Assembly: GCA_964475005.1 (NCBI GenBank)
Contig: CAYYUZ010000002.1
Location: 9,854-73,853, forward strand
Length of the DNA: 64,000 bases
Reading direction: 5' to 3'
Source: JAIFLN01 sp964475005
GTDB taxonomy: Bacteria > Spirochaetota > Spirochaetia > JABEVK01
Below, one piece after another: positions 25,919 through 34,726 of the stretch. Below the pieces are notes generated by a model. The model ran no database searches and was not told the origin of the DNA. It saw only the letters and a program-made list of their open reading frames with translations. Position 1 is the stretch's first letter. Each line of letters opens with the position of its first letter. The position numbers and the translations under genes were made by a program.

Positions 25919-27414
25919 AATGCGCCTCCCGCAAGCCCCAGCGCGGCCCGCATGATAGTATCGACGGGAACGTGCTCGGGCTCAAATTCACCGGTGATCC
26001 GGCCGTCGTAGATGGTGAGCACCCGGTTGCTCATGTTGAGCACCTCGGGAAGCTCTGAAGAAATCAAAATCACCGCCCCGCCCTTCTCGGCGATCTGTTT
26101 CATCAGGAGATAAATCTCGTACTTGGCACCTACGTCGATCCCCTTGGTTGGCTCGTCCATGATGAAGATGCTCGGTCCGATTTCGAGCCAGCGGCCGACG
26201 ATGCATTTCTGCTGATTGCCGCCAGACAGATTCTTGATGGCGACCTTGACGTTCGGTGTTTTGATCCTGAGAGATTGCACTTGCTTCGCGCCGATGCCCT
26301 TCTCAGAAGATTTCCTCAGAAACCCGAACCTGGTGAAGCGCTCGATGGACGCCATGGAGATGTTGTGCTCCACCGAGAACGGCAGAACCAGGCCCTGGAG
26401 TTTCCGGTCTTCGGGGATGAAGCCCAGACCCGCGTCCTTGGCGTTTTTCGGGTTGCGAATGTTCACCGGCTTTCCGTTGATGGAAATCGAATGCCCGTGG
26501 ACCCGGTCGGCGCCGAATAGAGCCCGCACGATTTCAGTGCGGCCAGCTCCGACCAAACCAACCAGGCCCAAGATTTCTCCCTTCTTCAGGTTGAATCGGA
26601 TGTCATGAAGCTTTCTTGTGTTGAGGTTCTTCACCTCCATGAGCGTTTCGCCGAGATTCCGCGACCGTTCGGGATATTCGTTCTCGATGGTCCGGCCAAC
26701 CATCTTGGTGATCAGTTCGTCTCGGGTGAAGTCTTGTTTCGGTTTGGTGTCGATCACGTTGCCGTCACGCATGACCGTGACGATGTCGCAGAAGTCGAAG
26801 ATCTCCTCGAGCTTGTGACTGATGTAGATGATGGAGATCCCCTGGGCCTTGAGCTGGTGGATGATCTTGACGAGCAGGGCCATTTCCTCGCTGGTCAGGC
26901 TGGTGCTAGGCTCATCCATGATGATGAGCTTGGACTGGAACGAGAGCGCCTTGGAGATCTCGACCATCTGTTTGGTCGAAACGCTCAGCTCGGAAACGAG
27001 CTTGGTCGTGCTGACTTTGCAGCCAATACTGTCAAGCAGTTCGCGGGCTTTGGCGTGGGTCCCACGCATCCCTTTCATTTCTTTGAAGCGCCCGAGGAAG
27101 ATGTTCTCGCCGACGCTCATCGTGTTCACCAGGTTAAGCTCCTGATAGATGATGGCCAAACCGCTCTGCATGGATTCGTAAGGGGTGGTGTGCTCAATCG
27201 TCTTGCCGTCGAAGACAATGGTTCCTGTATCTTTCTTGTAGACACCGGAAAGGATCTTCATGAGCGTGGACTTGCCCGCACCGTTCTCTCCCACCACTCC
27301 GTGCACCATGCCGCGCCTGAAATCGATCGAAACACCGTTCAGGGCCCTGACCCCGGGGAAAGTTTTTGTGACCTCTTTGATGGATAAGATAATCTCTGAC
27401 CCTGCTGTATCCAT
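25915..27414 (-). CDS. ABC sugar importer ATPase, RbsA/MglA type with two nucleotide-binding domains
   Basis: 499 residues, two fused ABC domains. The first has a full Walker A (GENGAGKSTLMK, near residue 40), the degenerate signature LSVSTKQMVEISKAL and Walker B LIIMDEPSTSL. The second has the altered P-loop LVGLVGAGRTE, signature LSGGNQQK and Walker B IFIMDEPTKGID. This asymmetric layout is standard for CUT2 importers. It lies between the binding-protein gene, from which it is separated by a strong hairpin terminator, and the two permease genes. Confidence 0.95.
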   Translation of the reverse strand: MDTAGSEIILSIKEVTKTFPGVRALNGVSIDFRRGMVHGVVGENGAGKSTLMKILSGVYKKDTGTIVFDGKTIEHTTPYESMQSGLAIIYQELNLVNTMSVGENIFLGRFKEMKGMRGTHAKARELLDSIGCKVSTTKLVSELSVSTKQMVEISKALSFQSKLIIMDEPSTSLTSEEMALLVKIIHQLKAQGISIIYISHKLEEIFDFCDIVTVMRDGNVIDTKPKQDFTRDELITKMVGRTIENEYPERSRNLGETLMEVKNLNTRKLHDIRFNLKKGEILGLVGLVGAGRTEIVRALFGADRVHGHSISINGKPVNIRNPKNAKDAGLGFIPEDRKLQGLVLPFSVEHNISMASIERFTRFGFLRKSSEKGIGAKQVQSLRIKTPNVKVAIKNLSGGNQQKCIVGRWLEIGPSIFIMDEPTKGIDVGAKYEIYLLMKQIAEKGGAVILISSELPEVLNMSNRVLTIYDGRITGEFEPEHVPVDTIMRAALGLAGGAL

Positions 27415-27438
27415 AAGTCCTAACCTATATTGGATTTG

Positions 27439-27478
27439 AAAAAAAACGGCCCGTTCCCCATGATGACGGAACGGGCCG
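27439..27478 (-). terminator. Internal terminator between binding-protein and ATPase genes
   Basis: An 11-bp perfect stem (CGGCCCGTTCC on the plus strand at 27447-27457 with GGAACGGGCCG at 27468-27478), a 10-base loop, then eight U residues in the minus-strand transcript. It begins 17 bases after the binding-protein stop and lies upstream of ATPase, permeases and phosphatase. It should let most transcripts stop after the binding-protein gene. Confidence 0.88.
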
Positions 27479-27495
27479 CTAAACTCAACTGTCGA

Positions 27496-28440
27496 CTACC
27501 ACTGGGGCAGAGGGTAGTTGTTGACGGTGCTCTTGTCGTAGATGAGCTGGGGAATCACGTTGAAGGCCTGGACCTTCTTTCCGGCCAGGACATCCTTGGC
27601 AAGGCTCAGTTCTTTCTTGACCATGGCGGTGAAGTCCTGGGCAATGGAAACGGCCTGATCGCCGCTCTTAACCTGGACATAGCCGGCCTTGTTGCCGTCG
27701 ACGCCGACGATAAAGATGTTCTTAAGCCCGGCGGCCTTGGCGGCCTGGATAACGCCCGTCGCACCGTTGTCCCAGTGAACGAACACACCCTGAATCTTGT
27801 TGCCGTACTTGACGATGTCGTCTTCCATGATGGCCTGGGCTTGGTCGGTAGCCCACTGCTGGCAAGCCTTGAAGTCAAGGACCTGAATCTTGGAGCCCTT
27901 GATGCCCTTGTCGCCGTTGAAGCCGTCGTGGCGTTGCAACTGGGCGTTGTGGCCGGCCTGGCCGCCGATCTCTACGACCGTGGCGCCGTTCGGGAAAGCC
28001 TTGATGAACTGCTGGGCGGCGAGTTGTCCGCCGAGGTTGTCGTCGCTAGTGGCGGCGAAGTCGCGGTACTTCTGATCGGCCCCGACAAGTTCAGAGGAGA
28101 ACATGCCAACGATGAGGCCGGCTTGTTTGGCCTTGATGATGGCCGGAACGATGGCGTGGATGTCGTTCGGATTGAGGAAGATCGCCTTGAACTTCTGAGC
28201 GATGCAGTTCGTGACGATCTGCGACTCAGCCTGGGTGTCGCCCTTGGCGTCGAAAGTGGACACTTCGAACCCGTAGTCGGCACCGTATTTCAAAAACTCT
28301 TTTGCGGAGAAAGCCTGCGACTCGTTGGCCTGGTTGGACACGATGAACGCGGCCTTGACTTTGGCTTGGGCGAACGCTCCCGCGCTCATCCCGATGAGCA
28401 ACGCCAGTCCTATGACCAGCACCTTGTTGAATCTTGCCAC
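27496..28440 (-). CDS. Periplasmic sugar-binding protein, RbsB-like (Peripla_BP_4)
   Basis: 314 residues from the GTG at 28440, placed 6 bases after a perfect GGAGG; upstream in-frame codons lack a site. A signal peptide (VLVIGLALLIGMSAGAFAQA) is followed by a ribose/galactose-binding fold with AAFIVSNQANESQAFSAKEF near the N-terminus and a conserved hinge region. First gene of the importer operon. The lac-like operator upstream and the divergent LacI-type gene point to induction by the transported sugar. Which sugar cannot be told. Confidence 0.93.
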   Translation of the reverse strand: MARFNKVLVIGLALLIGMSAGAFAQAKVKAAFIVSNQANESQAFSAKEFLKYGADYGFEVSTFDAKGDTQAESQIVTNCIAQKFKAIFLNPNDIHAIVPAIIKAKQAGLIVGMFSSELVGADQKYRDFAATSDDNLGGQLAAQQFIKAFPNGATVVEIGGQAGHNAQLQRHDGFNGDKGIKGSKIQVLDFKACQQWATDQAQAIMEDDIVKYGNKIQGVFVHWDNGATGVIQAAKAAGLKNIFIVGVDGNKAGYVQVKSGDQAVSIAQDFTAMVKKELSLAKDVLAGKKVQAFNVIPQLIYDKSTVNNYPLPQW

Positions 28441-28493
28441 AATGAACCTCCATTGTTTTTTTACAGAACGTGAAGACGCCTGTAATTCCCAAA

Positions 28494-28522
28494 ATCTTCG
28501 ATCCACTTTCGGTATCTGTCAA
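28494..28522 (-). promoter_or_regulatory. Likely promoter of the Rbs-like importer operon
   Basis: Minus strand: consensus TTGACA (28522-28517), 17-base spacer, weak -10 GAAGAT (28499-28494). The leader to the GTG at 28440 would be about 45 bases and include the GGAGG site. Confidence 0.4.
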
Positions 28523-28527
28523 GCACG

Positions 28528-28557
28528 ATTTCATAAGAAACTATATTGCTTTCATAT
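28528..28557 (-). repeat. TTTCATA direct repeats upstream of the importer promoter
   Basis: ATTTCATAA (28528-28536) and CTTTCATAT (28549-28557) share TTTCATA with a 21-base period, two turns of the helix. The 13-mer TTGCTTTCATATG here (28546-28558) recurs exactly at 48777-48789, upstream of the second glycyl radical enzyme operon. Confidence 0.45.
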
Positions 28558-28680
28558 GCGCACAATTCCTCGACGAATGTTAGTCTTTGGGCGACGCCAA
28601 GCCACGAGAGACATCGGAGCCATGTCCCGAGCTGTCACACTGGAACTCGGCCGAGAGCTGAGCTCCTGCAGTTTCGTCTT

Positions 28681-28700
28681 AATTGTGTTCGCACACAATT
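28681..28700. promoter_or_regulatory. Symmetric lac-like operator
   Basis: AATTGTGTTCGCACACAATT: 8-bp perfect arms around TCGC. The outer arms AATTGTG/CACAATT are those of the idealised E. coli lac operator. A second partial copy ending CGCACAATT lies at 28559-28567, 133 bases away by equivalent positions, next to the importer promoter. The adjacent LacI-type protein carries the matching recognition helix. Confidence 0.7.
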
Positions 28701-28853
28701 GGAAATATCGGCCCAGCGGAAGCCTGTGTCAAGAAATTTCGGGTTGGAGAGCTTCAGGTTAGGAGGACTCGCATCTTCTTTTGTGTTTGGGCCTCAATTC
28801 TGTTGCATAACACCTTTTCTTGGTGCATTCCTTGTTATAGAGAGGAATATCAG

Positions 28854-29864
28854 GTGCCCTCACAACAGCAAGTGGCCGCGAGAGCCAACGTGTCATACAT
28901 GACCGTCTCGCGGGTGGTCAACAACCATCCCAACGTGAAGAAGGAAACTCGCGAGCTTGTGCTCAAGGCGATCCAGGAGCTAGGATACCATCCCAACGCG
29001 TCGGCCCGGGCACTGAACGCCCATAAGACCAGCAACATCGGTCTCATCTTTCCGCCCAAAGAGAACGTTTACTCGCGCCCGTTTTATGTGGACCTAGCGA
29101 TCGAACTCGAAGACCAACTGCACCGGCGAGGTTACCACCTGTTCCTCGGAATGACGAGGACTGGAGACCAGTTCCGGGATCCTGCACTTCTGCTCAAGGA
29201 ACGCAAAGTCGACGGCATCATCCTTGTAGCGCCACGTATGGGCGACCTGGAAGTCGAAAGACTTGTGTCCGACGGGTTGCCTCTGGTCCTTTTGCATGGA
29301 CGCAGCGACACGACGACCTGCCCCTACGTGGATACCGACAACGTGATGGGAACCCAAATGATCCTCCGCTATTTGATCCAACTTGGACACCGGCGCATCG
29401 GGTTCGTTAGCGGCATTATGGGTGAGGTGAACGCTCAAGATCGCTACAACGCCTATTGCGACGAACTGAAGTCCGCCGGCCTGGCGTTTGACAACACTCT
29501 CGTCTTCCGAGGGGACTGGTCCATTGAGAGCGGCTACGAGGCGTTTTCGGCAATCCGCAACAGGGCACCAGACGCGACGGCCCTGTTCTATTCGAACGAT
29601 CAGATGGCGCTGGGCGGGTTCCGGGCAGCGTATGACAACAATCTCTTCATTCCCGAAGACATCTCGATCAGCGGCTACGATGATACGAAGTACGCCTCGT
29701 TCGCGGTTCCAGCGCTAACGACGGTTCGGCAACCTCTGTCGGAACTGGCGTCTGCCGCCGTTGAGCTTGTCCTTGAGCGCATCAAGGGGCGCCCGATCCG
29801 CAACGTCGTCCTGACTCCCGAGATCAAAATCCGCTCATCCTGCCGTCGAATCAACCCTCTGTAA
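28854..29864 (+). CDS. LacI-family transcriptional regulator
   Basis: 336 residues from the GTG at 28854, 7 bases after AGAGGA. The HTH is at the very N-terminus: QQVAARANVSYMTVSRVVNN, followed by the hinge helix PNASARAL. The recognition helix VSYMTVSR differs from E. coli LacI VSYQTVSR at one position, and a lac-like operator lies just upstream. The C-terminal part is a sugar-binding core like RbsB (NIGLIFPPKENVYSRPFYVD). It should repress the divergent importer operon and itself until the sugar binds. Its last 14 bases overlap the convergent GMC oxidoreductase gene. Confidence 0.93.
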   Translation: MPSQQQVAARANVSYMTVSRVVNNHPNVKKETRELVLKAIQELGYHPNASARALNAHKTSNIGLIFPPKENVYSRPFYVDLAIELEDQLHRRGYHLFLGMTRTGDQFRDPALLLKERKVDGIILVAPRMGDLEVERLVSDGLPLVLLHGRSDTTTCPYVDTDNVMGTQMILRYLIQLGHRRIGFVSGIMGEVNAQDRYNAYCDELKSAGLAFDNTLVFRGDWSIESGYEAFSAIRNRAPDATALFYSNDQMALGGFRAAYDNNLFIPEDISISGYDDTKYASFAVPALTTVRQPLSELASAAVELVLERIKGRPIRNVVLTPEIKIRSSCRRINPL

Positions 29865-31413
29865 GGTGGTCCGCCAGCCGTAGAGCCAGGGCAACAATCG
29901 TGAGGGTGGGATTGGCGTAGCCGCTGGTGGGAAACTGCCCGCAACCCGCCGAGTACAGATTGTCGACGGTGTGGAAACGCGAGTCGGAATTGACGATACC
30001 TTCTTCGGAAGTCGCGGCCATGCGCAGAGCTCCCATGTGGTGGTCGCCGGTGGCCAGGGCGTTTTCGGTCCGCCCGAAGGTCCACTGCTCGGCTCCCCCC
30101 TCCAGATTGGTGGTGAGTCGGAACTCCGTGGCGCCGTGACGGCGCAGATAGGCTTCGCCTAAAGCCATGGCCCTCACCGCGGTCCTCTTGTCTTCTTCGG
30201 CCAGTCGCCAGTCGAGCCGGGTGACTGCTTGGTCAAAAACAGGGTCGACTTCACGCTCATCAAGGGTAATGCGGCTGGCTTCGTTGGGAACCTGCTCCCA
30301 GTTGATGTTGAGTTCCGCGCGGTCGCCCTCCGGGTTGAACCTGACAATGATGCGGAAGTTTCCGATCTTTTCTGCGGCCAGGGTTTCGTGCGTCGGGACC
30401 AAGACGCCCCACGCGTTGAAGACGCAATGCTTGAATAGAAGCCGCGGATCGACAAGCGGAGCCGTGTCGTGAACCCAGTCCTGTTGGGCTTCGGGGTTTC
30501 TCAGCCGGATCTGCTGGTCCCTGTAGAAATTTCTTACCTCGGCGGCGACAGGCTGGGCAAACCTGACCTCGGCGACCGTTGTGATGAGAGGATGGACCAT
30601 GAAGCCCCTTCCCAAATGGTCTTTTCGGTTGTTGCCCAGGTCGCCCGAAAGCTTGAGAACCCTCACGGTCTCGATACCGCCCAGGGCCAGCACGAATTTC
30701 GAAGCCGTGACAGTAAACCTGTGCCCTTCCCTCCCCCCTGCGATGCTGGCACAGACAAGGGAAGTGACGTGAGACTTGTCGGGGGAAGCCTCAATCTTGA
30801 GGAGACTCGCGTTGAACAGGACGGTCACATTGGCCGCCGCCTTAAGCGTGTCGCCCGCACGAAGCTGAAAATCGTGGTAACGTTCCTCGTACTGGGCATG
30901 AAAGATGGCGACGCCGAGTTCGTCACCCGGAAGCGTTGGGAAGTTCTTTCCAAACAGGGCCTTTTCCCAGAACGGCAGGTCGTCGAAATTGAATGGCCCG
31001 TAGCGGCCCCAATCCATGGCTTGTTGATAGTACGGGGTCAAAGTCTGTAGAGCAAAGGGCCAGGAGGCGGCGCGGTAGCCCGGCCGCGGAAGAAAGTCGG
31101 CCTCGTCGAGGGGCCTCGACCAGAAGCCAAAGTGGTTGGTTGTCCCGCCGAACATATGCAGGCGAGATCTCCTCAGAAAGAGAGGGTCGACCTTTTCGAG
31201 GAAGGGGCCTCGGGTGCCACCGTAGATCTTTTGGCGAAAACTGGGAGGAAGTCCTTTCTCGTCGGGAAGGCCGGCGGCGAGCACGAGAACTTTCTTGCCG
31301 CTCCCCGCCAAACGCCGCGCCAAGACCAGCCCCGCCGCGCCGGCGCCCACAATGCAGATGTCGTATTCGCGTACAAGAGTTCCGCGGGGAATGTCTTCAC
31401 TGGAGAGGTACAT
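29851..31413 (-). CDS. GMC-family FAD-dependent sugar/alcohol oxidoreductase
   Basis: 520 residues. N-terminal FAD-binding Rossmann motif IVGAGAAGLVLARRLAGSG (from residue 20), the GMC segment LHMFGGTTNHFGFWSRP that contacts the flavin, and a C-terminal end with HHMGALRMA and NLYSAGCGQFPTSGYANPTL, matching the catalytic His/Asn region of the family. No Tat or Sec signal, so cytoplasmic. Related enzymes oxidise sugars or polyols, for example glucoside-3-dehydrogenase or pyranose/glucose dehydrogenases. It is divergent from an AraC regulator 22 bases away. A second GMC gene lies at 43.2 kb. Confidence 0.88.
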   Translation of the reverse strand: MYLSSEDIPRGTLVREYDICIVGAGAAGLVLARRLAGSGKKVLVLAAGLPDEKGLPPSFRQKIYGGTRGPFLEKVDPLFLRRSRLHMFGGTTNHFGFWSRPLDEADFLPRPGYRAASWPFALQTLTPYYQQAMDWGRYGPFNFDDLPFWEKALFGKNFPTLPGDELGVAIFHAQYEERYHDFQLRAGDTLKAAANVTVLFNASLLKIEASPDKSHVTSLVCASIAGGREGHRFTVTASKFVLALGGIETVRVLKLSGDLGNNRKDHLGRGFMVHPLITTVAEVRFAQPVAAEVRNFYRDQQIRLRNPEAQQDWVHDTAPLVDPRLLFKHCVFNAWGVLVPTHETLAAEKIGNFRIIVRFNPEGDRAELNINWEQVPNEASRITLDEREVDPVFDQAVTRLDWRLAEEDKRTAVRAMALGEAYLRRHGATEFRLTTNLEGGAEQWTFGRTENALATGDHHMGALRMAATSEEGIVNSDSRFHTVDNLYSAGCGQFPTSGYANPTLTIVALALRLADHLTEG

Positions 31414-31419
31414 GCCTCA

Positions 31420-31428
31420 TGGTATACT
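31420..31428 (+). promoter_or_regulatory. Extended -10 element of the AraC gene
   Basis: TGG-TATACT ends 7 bases before the ATG at 31436, so the transcript is probably leaderless. The complementary strand of the same site reads TAGTATACC, 10 bases before the GMC start codon at 31413, so one nearly symmetric element may serve both directions. Confidence 0.5.
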
Positions 31429-31435
31429 AGGAACC

Positions 31436-32266
31436 ATGGCAGAATCCCCCTCTTCACGGGCGGAAATCACCGCGAGTTTTCTGGCCGCTATTCGTCCACA
31501 GGCCGTCGAGGTCAGGTTCTGCGAGCGTTTTGACGGTCAAAGCCGAATCTGGAACTTCGAGAACCACTCCCACGGGGTGTTTGAGTTCCTCTATTTTCTT
31601 GATGGAGGAGCCATGATCCGCGCCGGCGAGGCAGAGCTGGAGGCCGGGCTCTTCGACCTGGTCGTCTACCCACCGGGCGTGGTCCACGAGGAAAAGCTTG
31701 TCGAAGGGTTCCGTAATGAAGTCTTTTGCTTCTGGCTCGATTTGGGTGAGGTTCCCCGGTTCCCTTGGGGGATCAAGGTGCGCGATTCCACCGGAGAGAT
31801 TCGCGTGCTGATCGAGGCCATCTATCAGGAGGCGGTTTCGCGCCGGCCCCTCGGCCCCGAGATGATCACAACCTATGTACAGGGACTGCTGGTATTGGCC
31901 CGGCGCTGGTTTGCCGAGCCCAACAGAGAGGACGGAGGCCTGGTTGGCCGATGCCTGAGCTACATTCACGAGCACTACACCGAGGACTTCGCCATTGAAA
32001 CGATGGCCAAGGCCGTGGCGGTGAGCCCCTCCTACCTGTTCCGTTCGTTCAAGAAGAAGATGAACCAGACCCCCATGCACTTTCGCAACACCGTCAGGAT
32101 TGAGAAGTCCAAACTCCTGTTGTGCCAAAGCAACCGCCGGATCGAACTGGTGGCCCTCGATCTAGGGTTCGCCGACGTGAAGTATTTCTCGTCGCTGTTC
32201 CGCCAGATCACCGGGCAGACTCCCGGAACGTTTCGAAAGCTCAACCGGCACCCGGCGTTGCAGTAG
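31436..32266 (+). CDS. AraC-family transcriptional regulator with cupin sensor
   Basis: 276 residues from the ATG at 31436; earlier in-frame codons lie inside the divergent GMC gene. A cupin-type sensor (NHSHGVFEFLYFLDGG) is followed by a C-terminal double HTH (IETMAKAVAVSPSYLFRSFK and IELVALDLGFADVKYFSSLF). It lies 75 bases upstream of the first glycyl radical enzyme gene on the same strand and is divergent from the GMC gene, so it may govern both. Confidence 0.9.
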   Translation: MAESPSSRAEITASFLAAIRPQAVEVRFCERFDGQSRIWNFENHSHGVFEFLYFLDGGAMIRAGEAELEAGLFDLVVYPPGVVHEEKLVEGFRNEVFCFWLDLGEVPRFPWGIKVRDSTGEIRVLIEAIYQEAVSRRPLGPEMITTYVQGLLVLARRWFAEPNREDGGLVGRCLSYIHEHYTEDFAIETMAKAVAVSPSYLFRSFKKKMNQTPMHFRNTVRIEKSKLLLCQSNRRIELVALDLGFADVKYFSSLFRQITGQTPGTFRKLNRHPALQ

Positions 32267-32341
32267 ACAGTTCACTTTTGTCTACCTTCGCGTCATTCCA
32301 CGGAGTTTCTATTTGGGGACAGTGGAACTAGGCTAATAGAT

Positions 32342-34726
32342 ATGAAGAGTCTTCCTGTTTTCTTCATCCCGGAACCTTCCCTCAGAATTGCGTCGCTCAA
32401 GGCCAAACTCCAAGCCGAGCCACGGTACCTGTCGATTGAGCAAGCTCTCCTTGTCACCAAGACCTACAAGGCCCACGAAGGGGCTTCTGTCGCCAAGAAA
32501 AGGGCGCTCTCGCTGGCGCTGTCCCTCAGGGAGATTGGTATCGCCCTCGACATTGACGAACTGATCGTGGGCAATCGGACCGCGGGAATCCGGGCAGGGG
32601 TTGTTTTCCCCGAAGCGGGCATATCTTGGATCGACAAGGAGCTCGAGAGTCTGCCGACCCGCCCTCAGGACAGGTTCCTGGTTAGGCCCGACGACGCCCA
32701 GAAATTTCGCAAGGTCATTTTGCCGTACTGGAAAGGAAAGACTCTTGAAGACACCATCAGGGAGGAGGCGGGCGACGTCGTCGATGCCATCGGCCGGGTG
32801 GTGAAGATCAATCAGAAGGACCACGCCCAAGGCCACATTTGCCCCGATACCGCGTTGTGGATCAAGGTGGGCGCTGCGGGTCTTCAACAGGACGCGCACA
32901 AGCGCTTGGATCAAGAGGCAGACCCAAGGAAGAAAGAGTTTTACGAGAGTGTTGTCATCGTCTTGTCGGCGGCAAGGGATTTCATGGTTCGCTATGCGGT
33001 GCAAGCCGAGGCCATGCTTCACACCGCCGGGGCCGACCAGCGCAGCAACCTGGCCGAGATCGCCCGGATCTGCCGAAAACTGGCCGGTCCAGCGGGAACC
33101 TGCGGGGCCGAGACCTTCCGCGAGGCCCTTCAGGCCCTGTGGTTTCTGTTTGTCATCCTCCATTTAGAAAGCAACGCTTCGTCGTTCTCGCCGGGTCGAG
33201 CCGACCAGTACTTGCTTCCCTACTTTCGCGCCGACCGCACGGCGGGCCGCTTGAGTGAGGCCGATGCGCTGGAACTGGTCGAGGCTCTCTGGTTGAAATT
33301 CAACCAGATCGTCTACCTGCGAAACGCTCACAGCGCCGCGTTTTTTGCCGGGTTTCCGATCGGATTTAACGTGGCCATCGGTGGCCGAAACCCCGATGCC
33401 TCTGATGCGGCGAACGAGCTTTCGTATCTGTTTCTTCAAGCGCAAGGAGCCCTGGGGCTTCCCCAACCCAACCTTTCGGCGAGACTCCACGAACGCTCGC
33501 CCCAGGAATTCCTCGACGCGTGCTCCACGGTGATCGGACGGGGCAGCGGCATGCCCCAAGTCTTCAATGATGAGAGCATCGTACCCGCGCTGACGGTGCA
33601 GGGTATTTCAAAAGCCGATGCCGAAAACTACGCCATCGTCGGGTGCGTGGAACTGACCACTCACGGCAACAATCTTGGGTGGAGCGACGCGGCCATGTTC
33701 AACCTGCCCAAGGCCCTTGAGCTGGCCCTCAACGATGGAGTCGACCTGATTTCCGGACAAAGGCTGTCGCCGGGAACCGGCACTTTGGCCGACTATGCCA
33801 CCTTCCTCGACGTCGAAAACGCCTTTCGCGTTCAGATCGACTATTTCTTTGAAAAGATGATCGAGGCGTGCGAAAAAGTGGAATCGGCGCACCAAAGGCT
33901 CATGCCCACCGCCTTCCTTTCATCGGTCATCGGGGACTGTCTGGAAAGTGGGCTCGACGTGGTCGCCGGTGGGGCGCACTACAACCTTTCCGGTATCCAG
34001 GTGATCCAGCCGGCCAACATCGCCGATTCTCTGGCGGCGCTCAAGTCATTGGTCTACGACCGGCACGAAATTGACAGAGGCTTCGTATTGGATGCCCTCA
34101 GAAACAACTTTCACGACAACGAGAGCCTTCAAAAGGTCCTCCTCGAGGAAGCCCCCAAGTACGGAAACGATGTGGAGTGGGTCGACGGGCTCGCGAACGT
34201 CTGGATCACCTACTTTGCTAAAAAGTTCGAAGGCCGTTCAAACTTTCGGGGCGGCCGCTACCACACGGGAATGTACACGGTGAGCGCCCACGTACCGATG
34301 GGGGCCAACGTCGGCGCCTCGCCCGACGGCAGGCTGGCCAAGACTCCTCTGGCTGACGGAGGGATGTCGGCCGTCTACGGCCGGGACCGCAAGGGACCGA
34401 CCGCCGTTCTCAAATCGGTGTCTCGGATCAATTCCGCTCTCGGGAGCAACGGCACCCTGCTCAACCTGAAGTTCCTCCCGCAGTTCTTCTCGACACAAGA
34501 GGGAATCCGCAAGTTCTCAAGCCTGCTCAAGGCCTTCGTCAGACTTCGCATCAACCACGCGCAGTTCAACGTGGTTCGCAAGGAGGACCTCCTTGACGCG
34601 CAAAAACACCCAGAAAACTATAGGTCGCTAACGATCCGGGTGGCCGGCTACACGGCCTACTTCACCGAGTTGGCCACGGATCTCCAGAATGAAATCATCG
34701 CCCGAACTTCGTATGACGATCTTTGA
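32342..34726 (+). CDS. Glycyl radical enzyme of uncertain substrate (PFL-like/dehydratase superfamily)
   Basis: 794 residues, ten-stranded-barrel glycyl radical enzyme. The C-terminal glycyl motif is RVAGYTAYF with radical Gly769; the thiyl Cys435 lies in VGCVELTTHG. A GCxE site (Cys plus Glu two residues on) marks the dehydratase/lyase branch (glycerol dehydratase, choline lyase, hydroxyproline dehydratase, sulfolyases), not true pyruvate formate-lyase, which has adjacent cysteines. The substrate is not identifiable. Start ATG 32342 lacks a good ribosome site. Its activase gene overlaps its end by 14 bases; an ASKHA protein and DeoR regulator follow. Gly-radical enzymes are oxygen-sensitive, so this works under anaerobic conditions. 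Confidence 0.93.
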   Translation: MKSLPVFFIPEPSLRIASLKAKLQAEPRYLSIEQALLVTKTYKAHEGASVAKKRALSLALSLREIGIALDIDELIVGNRTAGIRAGVVFPEAGISWIDKELESLPTRPQDRFLVRPDDAQKFRKVILPYWKGKTLEDTIREEAGDVVDAIGRVVKINQKDHAQGHICPDTALWIKVGAAGLQQDAHKRLDQEADPRKKEFYESVVIVLSAARDFMVRYAVQAEAMLHTAGADQRSNLAEIARICRKLAGPAGTCGAETFREALQALWFLFVILHLESNASSFSPGRADQYLLPYFRADRTAGRLSEADALELVEALWLKFNQIVYLRNAHSAAFFAGFPIGFNVAIGGRNPDASDAANELSYLFLQAQGALGLPQPNLSARLHERSPQEFLDACSTVIGRGSGMPQVFNDESIVPALTVQGISKADAENYAIVGCVELTTHGNNLGWSDAAMFNLPKALELALNDGVDLISGQRLSPGTGTLADYATFLDVENAFRVQIDYFFEKMIEACEKVESAHQRLMPTAFLSSVIGDCLESGLDVVAGGAHYNLSGIQVIQPANIADSLAALKSLVYDRHEIDRGFVLDALRNNFHDNESLQKVLLEEAPKYGNDVEWVDGLANVWITYFAKKFEGRSNFRGGRYHTGMYTVSAHVPMGANVGASPDGRLAKTPLADGGMSAVYGRDRKGPTAVLKSVSRINSALGSNGTLLNLKFLPQFFSTQEGIRKFSSLLKAFVRLRINHAQFNVVRKEDLLDAQKHPENYRSLTIRVAGYTAYFTELATDLQNEIIARTSYDDL

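Larger units (their letters stand above)
28441..28853 (+). other. 413-base divergent intergenic region between the importer operon and lacI-type gene
   Basis: No convincing gene is seen. It contains, from left to right, the GTG ribosome site of the binding protein, a promoter reading left (28494-28522), two direct repeats (28528-28557), a lac-operator half-like sequence (28548-28567), a full symmetric lac-like operator (28681-28700) and the ribosome site of the regulator gene. The stretch 28570-28680 shows nothing I can assign. Confidence 0.6.
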
